Shown here in pieces: positions 1 to 8,747 of a DNA stretch of 64,000 bases. Position 1 is the first letter of the stretch; each line of letters starts with the position of its first letter. The translations under genes were made by a program, and so were the position numbers. Under the pieces are notes generated by a model that made no database searches, was not told where the DNA came from, and saw only the letters and a program-made list of their open reading frames with translations. Source of the DNA: an uncultured Eubacteriales bacterium (GTDB lineage: Bacteria; Bacillota; Clostridia; Christensenellales; CAG-917); the NCBI GenBank assembly GCA_900544575.1, contig UQVO01000003.1, positions 1 to 64,000 of the forward strand, in the 5' to 3' direction.

Positions 1-51
1 TAAGAGGTCTGAATGAGGGGGCTGACAAAGCAGTTCGCAAAATAGCGCCGT

Positions 52-1971
52 TCAGTCGAGTTCGAACGCCCCCATATAAAGCTGATAATACCTACCCTTC
101 TGGGCGAGGAGCTCCTCGTGATTGCCGCGTTCGATTATCTCGCCGTGTTCGAGCACGAGGATGACGTCGGCGTTGCGGACGGTTGAAAGGCGGTGGGCTA
201 TGATGAAAACGGTTCTGCCGCGCATAAGCCCGTCCATACCTTTTTCGATGAGTTTTTCCGTGCGGGTGTCAATGGACGACGTCGCCTCGTCCAGGATGAG
301 CACGGGGGGGTCGGCGACCGCCGCACGCGCGATGGAGAGCAGCTGACGCTGTCCCTGCGAAAGGTTGGCGCCGTCACCCGAAAGCATTGTGTCGTAGCCT
401 TCGGGAAGGTGACGGATGAAAGCGTCCGCATTGGCGAGTTTGGCGGCGTTCTCCACATCCTCGTCCGTCGCATCGAGGTTGCCGTAACGGATGTTGTCGC
501 GCACCGTCCCCGTAAAGAGGTGCGTATCCTGCAACACCATCCCGAGGGAATGACGCAAATCGGGCTTCTTTATCTTTTTGATGTTGATGTTGTCGTAGCG
601 TATCTTGCCGTCCTCTATGTCGTAGAAACGGTTGATGAGGTTGGTTATGGTGGTCTTACCCGCGCCCGTCGACCCGACAAGCGCTATTTTCTGCCCCGGT
701 CTGGCGATGAGGTTGATGTGTTTGAGCACCGTTTTTTCCGGGACGTAGCCGAAAGTCACGTCCTCGAACTCAACTTCTCCCGTCCATCTGACGTAAGTCG
801 TGGTGTCGTCCGCCTTGTGATAATGTTTCCACGCCCATTCGCCCGTGCGTTCCTTGCTCTCCGTGACGTTGCCGTCTCCGTCCACTTTCGCATTGACCAG
901 CGTGACGTAGCCCTCGTCTTCCTCGGGTTTGGCGTCGATGAGCGCGAATATGCGTTCCGCGCCCGCCAGCGCCATAAGAATGCTGTTCATCTGCTGGGAC
1001 ATCTGCCCTATGGGGGAGCCGAACTGTCTGGAATATTGCAGGAAGGACACCAGCATACCTATCTGCATACCGCCTATGCCCGAAATCATAAACAGCGTGC
1101 CCGCAATCGCGGTGATGGCGTAGTTGACGTAGCTCAGATTGCCCAAAATGGGCATAAGCACGTTGGCGTAAGTGTGCGCCTTGCACGACGCGCCGCGCAG
1201 AGAGGTGTTGATGTCGTCGAATGCCGCCTTTTCCGCGTCCTCGTGACAGAACACCTTGACGACGCGCATACCCTCGATATGCTCTTCCACATAGCCGTCC
1301 AGCACGCCTATCGCCTTCTGCTGGCGCACGAAATGCTTGCCCGACTTCCCGCCGATGTATTTGACGATGAGGAACATAATGCAAAGCATCACGAGTATGA
1401 AGAGCGTAAGCAGAGGGCTCAGCACCATCATCATAACGAAAATGCCTATGACGGTGAGTCCGTTGGAGATGAGATAAGGCACGCCGTTCGCCATAAGCTC
1501 GCGCAGGGTGTCCGTATCATTGGTGTAGCAGCTCATAATGTCGCCGTTGGCGTGAGTGTCGAAAAAGCGTATGGGCAGCTTCTGCATATTCTCGAACATC
1601 TCGTCGCGGATGTTGCGCTGTATCTGCGTGGTCATATTGACGATAATCCAGTTGTAGAGATATTGCAGCAGCACGCCCGCGATGTAAAGCACCGCCATCA
1701 CGCCCGTCATTACGGCGAAATCGGACATCGTGACGCCGCCCGTGCCTTCCGCGAGCGGACGGATGTAGTCGTCGATGAGGATGGACAGCATAAACGTGCC
1801 GCTCACCGTTGCGCCGACATTGAGCACGAGAGCGATACCCGCGAGCATCACTCTGCCCTTATAAGGCTTGAAATAGGACAGAATACGCTTGAAAGTGGCC
1901 ATGGGATGACCCGCGGCGTACTTCTTTCCGCCGCCGTACGGAGCGGTTTTTCCGGTCTTTGCACGGCTCAT
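52..1971 (-). CDS. ABC exporter half-transporter, catalytically canonical subunit (TM288-like)
   Basis: A 639-residue ABC exporter half: six-helix membrane domain in about residues 35-330, nucleotide-binding domain in the last 240. Visible motifs are Walker A GSTGAGKTT, signature LSQGQRQ, Walker B VLILDEATSSID with the catalytic Glu, and H-loop IIAHR. The LSQGQ signature with a canonical Glu/His pair matches the TM288 half of heterodimeric exporters such as TM287/288. A roughly 35-residue insert rich in charged residues precedes the ATPase domain. The start is taken at the ATG that overlaps the upstream stop codon as ATGA, so translation is coupled to the partner subunit; an in-frame open stretch further upstream belongs to the partner gene. 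Probably exports drugs or lipids; the substrate is unknown. Confidence 0.92.
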   Translation of the reverse strand: MSRAKTGKTAPYGGGKKYAAGHPMATFKRILSYFKPYKGRVMLAGIALVLNVGATVSGTFMLSILIDDYIRPLAEGTGGVTMSDFAVMTGVMAVLYIAGVLLQYLYNWIIVNMTTQIQRNIRDEMFENMQKLPIRFFDTHANGDIMSCYTNDTDTLRELMANGVPYLISNGLTVIGIFVMMMVLSPLLTLFILVMLCIMFLIVKYIGGKSGKHFVRQQKAIGVLDGYVEEHIEGMRVVKVFCHEDAEKAAFDDINTSLRGASCKAHTYANVLMPILGNLSYVNYAITAIAGTLFMISGIGGMQIGMLVSFLQYSRQFGSPIGQMSQQMNSILMALAGAERIFALIDAKPEEDEGYVTLVNAKVDGDGNVTESKERTGEWAWKHYHKADDTTTYVRWTGEVEFEDVTFGYVPEKTVLKHINLIARPGQKIALVGSTGAGKTTITNLINRFYDIEDGKIRYDNINIKKIKKPDLRHSLGMVLQDTHLFTGTVRDNIRYGNLDATDEDVENAAKLANADAFIRHLPEGYDTMLSGDGANLSQGQRQLLSIARAAVADPPVLILDEATSSIDTRTEKLIEKGMDGLMRGRTVFIIAHRLSTVRNADVILVLEHGEIIERGNHEELLAQKGRYYQLYMGAFELD

Positions 1972-3836
1972 TCTTCCACCTCCTTTCCTTCTGCGTACAC
2001 TTCCGCGGCTTCGTCCGAACCGCGCTGCTGGGAGTAATATACGTCCTGATATATCCTGTTGCCCGCAAGCAGTTCCTCGTGAGTGCCGACGGCGTCTATC
2101 CTGCCGTCGTCCATGACGACTATCTTGTCGGCGTCCTGCACGGAGGATATGCGCTGGGCTATGATGAGCACGGTGGTGGAACCGAACTCCTCGCGCAGCC
2201 CCTTGCGTATCGCCGCGTCCGTTGCGGTGTCCACCGCGGACGTGGAGTCGTCGAGTATCATGACTTTCGGTCTTTTGAGAAGGGCGCGGGCGATGCACAG
2301 CCTCTGTTTCTGCCCGCCCGACACGTTCACGCCGCCCTGTCCCAGCTCCGTTTCGTAGCCGTCGGGGAAAGACATAACGAAGTCGTGTGCCTGCGCGGCG
2401 CGCGCGGCGTGCTCAATCTGCTCGTCCGTGGCGTCGGGATTGCCCCATTTGAGATTGTCTTTTATCGTGCCCGAAAACAGCACGTTCTTTTGCAGCACCA
2501 TTGCCACGGCGTCGCGCAGGTCGTTCAGGCGGTAGTCCCTGACGTCCACTCCGCCGACGCGGACGGAACCTTCCGTCACGTCGTAAAGTCTGGGAATGAG
2601 CTGTACGAGGGTGCTTTTTGCCGACCCCGTGCCGCCGATTATGCCCACGACTTCGCCGGGCGCGATGTGCAGATTGATGTCTTCGAGGTTGAGCACGTCG
2701 GAGTTTTTGGCATAGGAAAAATTCACTCCGTCGAAATCTATGCTGCCGTCGGCGACTTTGTCCGCCGCGGGCGCGGGATTGTCAGCTATGTCGGGCACTT
2801 CCCTGAACACTTCGACTATACGCCCCGCAGACGCGCGCGAAAGCACGAGCATCACGAACACCATCGCCACCATGGCAAGCGACATCAGTATCTGCATAAT
2901 GTAATTGAGGAATGCGGTCAGCGAACCGTAGTACATATCCCCCGTGATTATCTGATTGCCGCCGAACCACACCACGGCGATGATGCATCCGAACGCGACC
3001 AGCTGCATAAGCGGCATTGCTATGACAAGCATCTTCTCGGCAGAGAATTGAAGTTTCTGCACCAGAGAGCTTATCTTTTTGAACTTGTCCGTTTCGAAAT
3101 CCTCTCTCACGAAGGTCTTGACCGTGCGTATTGCGGTGAGGTTTTCCTGCGTGATTTCGTTCATATCGTCGTACTTTTTCAGCATTTTCATAAAACGCGG
3201 ATAGACGACGATGATGCCTACGGCGAGCCCGACGACTATGACGGGCAGCGCGACGGCGAAAATGACGGCGAGCCCCGGATTGATGGAGATAGCCATACCC
3301 AGCGCAAGAATGAGCATAACGGGCGCACGCACCAACACGCGTATGACCATCATATAGGACATCTGCACGTTGGTGATGTCTGTGGTGAGGCGCGTCACGA
3401 GCCCCGCGGTGCTGAAACGGTCGAGGTTGGCAAAGCTGAAATCCTGCACCTTATAGTAAATGCCGCGGCGCACGTTCATACTGAACCCCGTCGCCGCATA
3501 CGCCGCAAACCTGCCCGACAGCGCGCCGAACACCAGCGACAGCAGCGCCATCACTATCATCAGCGCTCCGCATATCACGATGAATTCCGTGCGCGACGCG
3601 ACGGTGAACAGCGGCGTTTCGGAGGCGCCGAGCTGCAAAACGAAGGTGTAGGAAGTCAGCCCCTCTTCAAGTCCGACGTCGATTATCTGCGCCATAATGA
3701 GGGGGATGAACACTTCCAGCACCACCTCGAAAACGACGAATACCGAAGTCAGCACGGAAGCGGTCTTGTACTCTCCCACACAACCGAGCAGCAAGCGGAG
3801 CACGCCCTTTTCCTTTTCGGCTTTTTTCTTTTCCAT
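1968..3836 (-). CDS. ABC exporter half-transporter, degenerate-site subunit (TM287-like)
   Basis: 622 residues with an N-terminal six-helix exporter domain and a C-terminal ATPase domain. Walker A is GGTGSAKST and the signature VSGGQ is intact, but Walker B reads VMILDDSTSAVD (Asp instead of catalytic Glu) and the H-loop His is replaced by Gln (IIAQRIS). These changes mark the non-hydrolytic site of heterodimeric exporters of the TM287/288 type, so this gene and the next should form one transporter. The start has a GGAGAG ribosome binding site and lies about 63 bases below a strong promoter. First gene of a two-gene operon. Confidence 0.92.
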   Translation of the reverse strand: MEKKKAEKEKGVLRLLLGCVGEYKTASVLTSVFVVFEVVLEVFIPLIMAQIIDVGLEEGLTSYTFVLQLGASETPLFTVASRTEFIVICGALMIVMALLSLVFGALSGRFAAYAATGFSMNVRRGIYYKVQDFSFANLDRFSTAGLVTRLTTDITNVQMSYMMVIRVLVRAPVMLILALGMAISINPGLAVIFAVALPVIVVGLAVGIIVVYPRFMKMLKKYDDMNEITQENLTAIRTVKTFVREDFETDKFKKISSLVQKLQFSAEKMLVIAMPLMQLVAFGCIIAVVWFGGNQIITGDMYYGSLTAFLNYIMQILMSLAMVAMVFVMLVLSRASAGRIVEVFREVPDIADNPAPAADKVADGSIDFDGVNFSYAKNSDVLNLEDINLHIAPGEVVGIIGGTGSAKSTLVQLIPRLYDVTEGSVRVGGVDVRDYRLNDLRDAVAMVLQKNVLFSGTIKDNLKWGNPDATDEQIEHAARAAQAHDFVMSFPDGYETELGQGGVNVSGGQKQRLCIARALLKRPKVMILDDSTSAVDTATDAAIRKGLREEFGSTTVLIIAQRISSVQDADKIVVMDDGRIDAVGTHEELLAGNRIYQDVYYSQQRGSDEAAEVYAEGKEVEE

Positions 3837-3898
3837 AATATCTCTCCGGGCTTCGACGGGTACGCCGAAAAAACGACAGGTGTCGCCTGTAATGTAAT

Positions 3899-3927
3899 AT
3901 TATATGTTGAGTGCTCAATAAAGTCAA
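3899..3927 (-). promoter_or_regulatory. Promoter of the ABC exporter operon with an inverted repeat in the spacer
   Basis: On the minus strand -35 TTGACT, 17-base spacer, -10 TATAAT. The spacer holds an inverted repeat with arms TTGAG and CTCAA around a 2-base centre (about 3907-3918), where a MarR- or GntR-type repressor could bind; no such regulator gene is adjacent. Confidence 0.7.
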
Positions 3928-4009
3928 CGCCCGCGCGTGTTAATGCCGCATAATAAATGTGCGATGAGCCCGAAACGGCAGATATCCCGCAGAAAAACGA
4001 AATTATCCG

Positions 4010-4035
4010 AAAAAAATGCGGGCTAATTGCCCGCA
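4010..4035 (-). terminator. Intrinsic terminator overlapping the stop codon of the 65-residue gene
   Basis: Seven-base-pair stem TGCGGGC/GCCCGCA whose loop contains the TAG stop codon, followed on the minus strand by six T. It ends the small operon 4023-4434. Confidence 0.7.
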
Positions 4036-4220
4036 CCCCCGAAAACGGTCTGCAAATACTCCCGCGCTTCGTCGAAAGAGGAAAACACCTTTTCTCCCTC
4101 CCCCGCATCCACGCGGACGGGATAGTGCTCGAAAGCCAGTTCCGAAAGCACTTGTTTCAGGCCGCCCGCGACGGCTCTGCCGCCGAGGACGACCGAAAGC
4201 CGTGTGTCACGCTCAGACAT
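4023..4220 (-). CDS. Small hypothetical protein (65 aa)
   Basis: Not recognised. A 65-residue soluble, mixed-charge protein with no membrane segment or Cys. Its ATG overlaps the end of the upstream membrane-protein gene by 8 bases and has no clear ribosome binding site of its own, so translation would depend on coupling. Support for being real: it lies in a short operon with its own promoter and its stop codon sits in the loop of an intrinsic terminator. It may be spurious. Confidence 0.45.
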   Translation of the reverse strand: MSERDTRLSVVLGGRAVAGGLKQVLSELAFEHYPVRVDAGEGEKVFSSFDEAREYLQTVFGGAGN

Positions 4221-4434
4221 TGAGCAGACGCCAGATAGACTTCTTTGTTATCATCATCACGAGGTCGACGAGCCAAATCAGCCAGCCGCCGAAAATCCTG
4301 ATGATACCCGCAACGATTTTGCCCTCGGAAAATCTGGTGACGACACCGAGAATCCAAGCCGTGACCGGTATGATTGCGAGAATGAGACTGACAATATACG
4401 ACAGCCCGAAATAATCCTTCTTGCCCTTTGCCAT
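4213..4434 (-). CDS. Small membrane protein (73 aa)
   Basis: 73 residues with two hydrophobic helices (about residues 10-30 and 36-56) and basic ends. The chosen ATG has a perfect AGGAGG ribosome binding site and lies below a good promoter; an in-frame start 13 codons earlier lacks these. The arrangement resembles short two-helix proteins of the Pmp3/YqaE or phage-shock type, but no family-specific motif is seen, so no function is assigned. Confidence 0.7.
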   Translation of the reverse strand: MAKGKKDYFGLSYIVSLILAIIPVTAWILGVVTRFSEGKIVAGIIRIFGGWLIWLVDLVMMITKKSIWRLLNV

Positions 4435-4485
4435 AGCAAACCTCCTAACGTATCTTCTGCGGCGCACGTTCAAAGCACCGTACCA

Positions 4486-4514
4486 ATCATAGCATATTCC
4501 GCCGCCGATGTAAA
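4486..4514 (-). promoter_or_regulatory. Promoter of the small membrane protein operon
   Basis: Minus strand: -35 TTTACA, 17-base spacer, -10 TATGAT, about 50 bases before the ATG at 4434. Confidence 0.6.
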
Positions 4515-4558
4515 TATCCGCGGCGGAAATGCTTCGCCGTTTTACGCCGTTTTGCGCC

Positions 4559-5977
4559 TCAGCCTTTCACCACGGGATTGCGCGCCGCGCCCGCCTCGTC
4601 GGGACGGCGTACGGGCGTCGTATGCGGCGAAGAATGCAACGCTTCGGGGTCGGAATACGCGAGTTCTATCACCTCTTTCAGCGCGTCCGCCGCCGCGTCC
4701 AGGTCCGCCTTGCTTGCCGTTTCGGTAGGCTCGAACATCAGCGCCTCTTCCACTATGAGCGGGAAATACATCGTAGGCGGATGTATGCCGCGGTCAATGA
4801 GCCCTTTCGCCACGTCCGCCGCGCTCACTCCCGTTTCGTCTTTGAGCTTCTTCATCGACAGCACGAACTCGTGCATACATCTGCCCTCGCCGACGGGATA
4901 GAAATAGCTTATTTTTTCACGCAGATAATTGGCGTTGAGCACCGCCGTTTCGGCAGCCTCGCGCAGTCCCTTGCCGCCGAGCGCGACAATATACGCCAGC
5001 GCTTTGAGGCACACGCCGAAGTTGCCGTAAAACGCGCTCACCTTGCCTATCGAATCTCTTCCCCTGTCGAAACGGAACCCTTTGTCCGTCCGTATTATGC
5101 GCGGAGAAGGCAGGAAGGGCGCGAGCGCCGCCTTGCATCCCACGGGACCCGCCCCCGGACCGCCGCCGCCGTGAGGAGCGGAAAAGGTCTTGTGCAGGTT
5201 GAGGTGCACGACGTCGAAGCCCATATCGCCGGGACGCACTATGCCCATCACGGCGTTGAGGTTCGCCCCGTCGTAATACATCAGACCGCCAGCACCGTGC
5301 ACTATCTCCGCGATTTTCAGCACGTTCTTCTCGAACAGTCCGAGCGTGTTGGGATTGGTGAGCATAAGCGCCGCCGTATCATCTCCGACTTTGAGGCTGA
5401 GGTCCGCAAGGTCCACGCCGCCGTCGGGCGCGGAACGCAGGGTCACCGTTTCGAACCCCGCCATAGCGGCGGAAGCGGGATTGGTCCCGTGCGCGCTGTC
5501 GGGGATGAGCACTTTCGTCCTCTTCGAGTCGCCGCGCGAGCGGTGGTACGCCGCAATCATAAGCATTGCGGTGAACTCTCCGTGCGCTCCGGCACAGGGC
5601 TGCAACGTCATCGCGTCCATCCCCGTTATTCCCGCAAGATAGGCACTTAAAGTGTCCATTACGGCAAGTGAACCCTGCACTTTGTCTGCACGCGCGAGAG
5701 GATGCGCATTCGCGAAGCCGGGCAGCGCCGCGACGGCTTCGTTGATTTTCGGATTGTATTTCATCGTGCACGAGCCGAGCGGATAGAACCCGTCGTCCAC
5801 GCCGTAAGTGCGCTTGGAGAGCGCGGTGTAATGGCGCACGACCTCGGGCTCCGAAAGTTCGGGCAGGACGAGTTCGTCGCGCAGATGGTAAGCATTGTAA
5901 TCGTATCTTTCGACTTCGAGCGGAGACACTTCCGCACCGCGTCTTCCTTTGACGGACTTTTCGAAAACTGTCAGCAT
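4559..5977 (-). CDS. gcvPB: Glycine dehydrogenase (decarboxylating) subunit 2
   Basis: C-terminal half of split P-protein, 472 residues, which with GcvPA forms the PLP enzyme that decarboxylates glycine and loads aminomethyl on lipoyl-GcvH. The PLP lysine lies in HLNLHKTFSAPHGGGG. The N-terminus (from MLTVFEK) and length agree with the family. The start has an AAGGAGG ribosome binding site and lies inside the last codons of gcvPA (7-base overlap). Last gene of the lplA-lpd-gcvT-gcvH-gcvPA-gcvPB operon. Confidence 0.95.
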   Translation of the reverse strand: MLTVFEKSVKGRRGAEVSPLEVERYDYNAYHLRDELVLPELSEPEVVRHYTALSKRTYGVDDGFYPLGSCTMKYNPKINEAVAALPGFANAHPLARADKVQGSLAVMDTLSAYLAGITGMDAMTLQPCAGAHGEFTAMLMIAAYHRSRGDSKRTKVLIPDSAHGTNPASAAMAGFETVTLRSAPDGGVDLADLSLKVGDDTAALMLTNPNTLGLFEKNVLKIAEIVHGAGGLMYYDGANLNAVMGIVRPGDMGFDVVHLNLHKTFSAPHGGGGPGAGPVGCKAALAPFLPSPRIIRTDKGFRFDRGRDSIGKVSAFYGNFGVCLKALAYIVALGGKGLREAAETAVLNANYLREKISYFYPVGEGRCMHEFVLSMKKLKDETGVSAADVAKGLIDRGIHPPTMYFPLIVEEALMFEPTETASKADLDAAADALKEVIELAYSDPEALHSSPHTTPVRRPDEAGAARNPVVKG

Positions 5978-7266
5978 AAGACCTCCTTTACGACGGACAC
6001 GACCTCGTCCATATCCGCTTTGGCGTTCTTCTCGGTGCAGCACCAGAGTATGCGGTGCTTGTCGAGCACAAGCCCGCCGAGAATGCCCCTCTTTTCGAGC
6101 GCGGCGCTTATCGCCGCCGCCTTGCCCGGCGTGACGGTGACAAACTCGTTGAAGAACTCGCCCTCATAGAACAGTTTCGCACCGGCGTGCGCGAGTTTCC
6201 CCGCGAGATAATGCGCGCCCGACGCGCATTTCAGCGCCACCTCTTTCAGACCGTGCGCCCCCATCAGCGAGAGGTAAACCGCGGCGGTCAGCGCGCAGTG
6301 CGCCTGGTTCGAGCAGATGTTGGACGTCGCTTTTTCACGGCGTATGTGCTGCTCGCGGGTCTGCAACGTGAGCACGAAGGCGCGCTTTCCGTCGGCGTCC
6401 GCGGTCTGCCCCACAATCCTGCCCGGCAGTTTGCGCATAAACTCACGTTTTGCGGCGATATATCCGAGCGACGGTCCGCCGAAGCTCATAGACAGCCCGA
6501 AAGGCTGCGCGTCGCCCACAGCGACGTCCGCGCCGCACTCGCCCGGCGATTTGAACAGAGCGAGCGAAAGCGGGTTGCATCCGACCACCGTCTTCGCGCC
6601 CGCGGCTTTCGCCGCCGCCGCGAGAGCGCTCACGTCTTCGAGCAGACCGTAGTAGTTCGGCGACTCAACGTACAGCACGCCGAAATCCTTTGCGTCTTTG
6701 AGCTCTGCCGTACCGTTAAGCGCGGGCAGGACTTCGAGCTCGGTCCCTCGCGCGGAAAGATAGGTGCGGAGAGTGTCCAGCGTATCGGGGTTGACGTTGT
6801 CGAAAGTGACGACTTTGCCGCGTTTGTCCGCGCACATCATACACGCTTCTGCCGCGGCGGTCGCTCCCGAATAGTGCGAGGCGGTGGCGACGTCCATACC
6901 CGTGAGGTTGCACATCATCGTCTGAAACTCGAAAGTCGCCTGCAATATGCCCTGCGACAGCTCGGGCTGGTAAGGGGTGTAGCTCGTGAGGAACTCCTCC
7001 CTCGACACGACGCTCTTCACCGCCGCCGGGATATAGTGGTCGTAACAGCCCGCCCCGCGGAAGACGCTGCGATAGGAAGCGTTGCGGGACGCAAGCTCGG
7101 AGAATGCCGCGTACACCTCCTGCTCGGACTTGCCGTCGGAGAGCACGACCTTCTTCCTGCGCAGCTCGCGCGGTATGTCGCTAAACAAATCCGCGACCCC
7201 CGCAATGCCGAGCAGAGAGAGCATTTCCTTCCTCTCATTTTCCGAAATCGAAAGATAAGACGCCAT
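5971..7266 (-). CDS. gcvPA: Glycine dehydrogenase (decarboxylating) subunit 1
   Basis: N-terminal half of split glycine decarboxylase, 431 residues. It has the conserved GAGCYDHYIP and TSYTPYQPELSQG stretches and a fold type I aminotransferase layout without the PLP lysine, as expected. The ATG two bases after the gcvH stop is preferred because GGAG is five bases upstream; a GTG two codons earlier overlaps that stop (GTGA) and is possible. Tight spacing with gcvH and gcvPB implies coupled translation. Confidence 0.94.
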   Translation of the reverse strand: MASYLSISENERKEMLSLLGIAGVADLFSDIPRELRRKKVVLSDGKSEQEVYAAFSELASRNASYRSVFRGAGCYDHYIPAAVKSVVSREEFLTSYTPYQPELSQGILQATFEFQTMMCNLTGMDVATASHYSGATAAAEACMMCADKRGKVVTFDNVNPDTLDTLRTYLSARGTELEVLPALNGTAELKDAKDFGVLYVESPNYYGLLEDVSALAAAAKAAGAKTVVGCNPLSLALFKSPGECGADVAVGDAQPFGLSMSFGGPSLGYIAAKREFMRKLPGRIVGQTADADGKRAFVLTLQTREQHIRREKATSNICSNQAHCALTAAVYLSLMGAHGLKEVALKCASGAHYLAGKLAHAGAKLFYEGEFFNEFVTVTPGKAAAISAALEKRGILGGLVLDKHRILWCCTEKNAKADMDEVVSVVKEVLC

Positions 7267-7268
7267 AA

Positions 7269-7616
7269 TCACTCCAATGAAGCCTTGTATTGCGCTTCGT
7301 CCATAAGCCCTTCGGGCAATGCGTCGGCGGCGACGGCGAAAATCCAGACGCCCTCCTCCCCTGCTTTTTCGGGCGCGTCCGCGAGCTCTTCGTTGACCTC
7401 CGCGACCACGCCGTCAAGCGGCGAATTGACCTCCGCGACCGCTTTGACGGATTCCAGCTCGCAGCACGGCTCTCCCGCCGAAACGGCGGCGCCGACTTCG
7501 GGCAGTTCGACATAGACGACTTCCCCGAGTTCCTCCGCCGCGTGCGCACTTATGCCGACGTACGCTTTTCCGTCGCGCAGCTCCGCCCATTCGTGTGTGC
7601 CTGTGTAAAATTTCAT
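7269..7616 (-). CDS. gcvH: Glycine cleavage system H protein
   Basis: 115-residue lipoyl carrier of the glycine cleavage system, slightly short of the usual 125-130. The lipoylation site is the lysine in ELESVKAVAEVNSP, and the surrounding hammerhead fold is intact. It shuttles the aminomethyl intermediate among GcvP, GcvT and Lpd. Good ribosome binding site AAGGAGAAGG; followed directly by gcvPA. Confidence 0.95.
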   Translation of the reverse strand: MKFYTGTHEWAELRDGKAYVGISAHAAEELGEVVYVELPEVGAAVSAGEPCCELESVKAVAEVNSPLDGVVAEVNEELADAPEKAGEEGVWIFAVAADALPEGLMDEAQYKASLE

Positions 7617-7662
7617 AACCTTCTCCTTTATGCCCGCGGCGGCTTTTCCGCCGCAATCGCAA

Positions 7663-8736
7663 TCACCGTTTTTTCTTCACAAAAGGCAGCGGCGTGATTT
7701 CGAGCGGGATTTGTCTGCCGCGCACGTCCGCGTACAGCGCCCCCGTGACTCCCCTTTTCAGCCGCAGCATACATATGCCGACGCCGAGGGTGGGCGAATG
7801 AGTGCCCGACGTGCTCTCGCCGACTTCCTCTCCGTCCGCATACACCTTGCAATGCTCGCGCACTATGCCCTTGCCCGCGACGCGCGCTCCGACGCGTCCG
7901 TATGCGGGGACGTGCGCAAGGATTGCGTCCCTGCCGACAAAATTCTCCTTGTCCGTCTTGACTGCAAAATCCAGTCCCGTTTCGTCCACGGGAATGTCCT
8001 CCCCCAGCTCGTGCCCGTAAAGCGGCATCCCGGCTTCCAGCCGCAGGGTATCCCTCGCGCCCAGACCGCAGGGGAGCAGTCCGAACTCTTTCCCCGCTTC
8101 CAGCACGGCGCGGTAAAGCGCGGGAGCGTCCGCGTCGGCGCAATAAAGCTCGAAGCCGTCCTCCCCCGTGTAGCCCGTGCGCGAAACGAGCACCTCCGCT
8201 CCGCATATCTTTACGCCTTGCGTGAACGTGTAATATTTGGCGGGCAGCTCTCCCGCGGGGGAAAGCGCTCGGAGTATATCCTCGGCGCGGGGTCCTTGCA
8301 GCGCAAGCTGCGACACCTTTTCCGACACGTCCGAGAAAGCGCAGTCCCCGCCGAGGTGAGCTTCCGCCCACGCTCTGTCCTTGTCCACGTTCGCTCCGTT
8401 GACGACGACGAGGAATTTTTCTCCGTTCACGCGGTAGACCAGCACGTCGTCCACCGCTCCGCCTCTCTCGTTGGCAAAGAGCGCATAGCGCACTCTGCCG
8501 TCGGGCATACCGCTTATGTCATTGGTGACGAGAGCGTTGAGGGCGCTCTCGGCGCCTTTGCCCTCGAAGAGGAATTCACCCATATGCGACACGTCGAAAA
8601 CGCCCGCCGCGGTGCGCACCGCGCGGTGCTCTTCCAGAATGCCCGAATACTGCACGGGCAGTTCGTAACCCGCAAAGTCCACCATCCTGCCGCCGAGTGC
8701 GACGTGCATATCGTAAAGCGCGGTTCTCTTTGCCAT
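7663..8736 (-). CDS. gcvT: Aminomethyltransferase (T protein)
   Basis: 357 residues. Transfers the methylene group from aminomethyl-lipoyl-GcvH to tetrahydrofolate and releases ammonia. Typical features are the N-terminal [11 protein letters not shown] stretch, VFDVSHMGE and the [14 protein letters not shown] folate-site motif. The start with AAGGAGGGGG just upstream is chosen over an in-frame start 17 codons earlier. It lies between lpd and gcvH. Confidence 0.95.
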   Translation of the reverse strand: MAKRTALYDMHVALGGRMVDFAGYELPVQYSGILEEHRAVRTAAGVFDVSHMGEFLFEGKGAESALNALVTNDISGMPDGRVRYALFANERGGAVDDVLVYRVNGEKFLVVVNGANVDKDRAWAEAHLGGDCAFSDVSEKVSQLALQGPRAEDILRALSPAGELPAKYYTFTQGVKICGAEVLVSRTGYTGEDGFELYCADADAPALYRAVLEAGKEFGLLPCGLGARDTLRLEAGMPLYGHELGEDIPVDETGLDFAVKTDKENFVGRDAILAHVPAYGRVGARVAGKGIVREHCKVYADGEEVGESTSGTHSPTLGVGICMLRLKRGVTGALYADVRGRQIPLEITPLPFVKKKR

Positions 8737-8747
8737 ACCCCCTCCTT

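Noticed and set aside
193..2037. Long plus-strand open frame opposite the ABC exporter genes, and similar ones opposite gcv, dnaE, uvrC and the surface protein
   Set aside because: These mirror the codon pattern of GC-rich genes on the other strand, are rich in His/Arg, and have no family motifs or ribosome binding sites.
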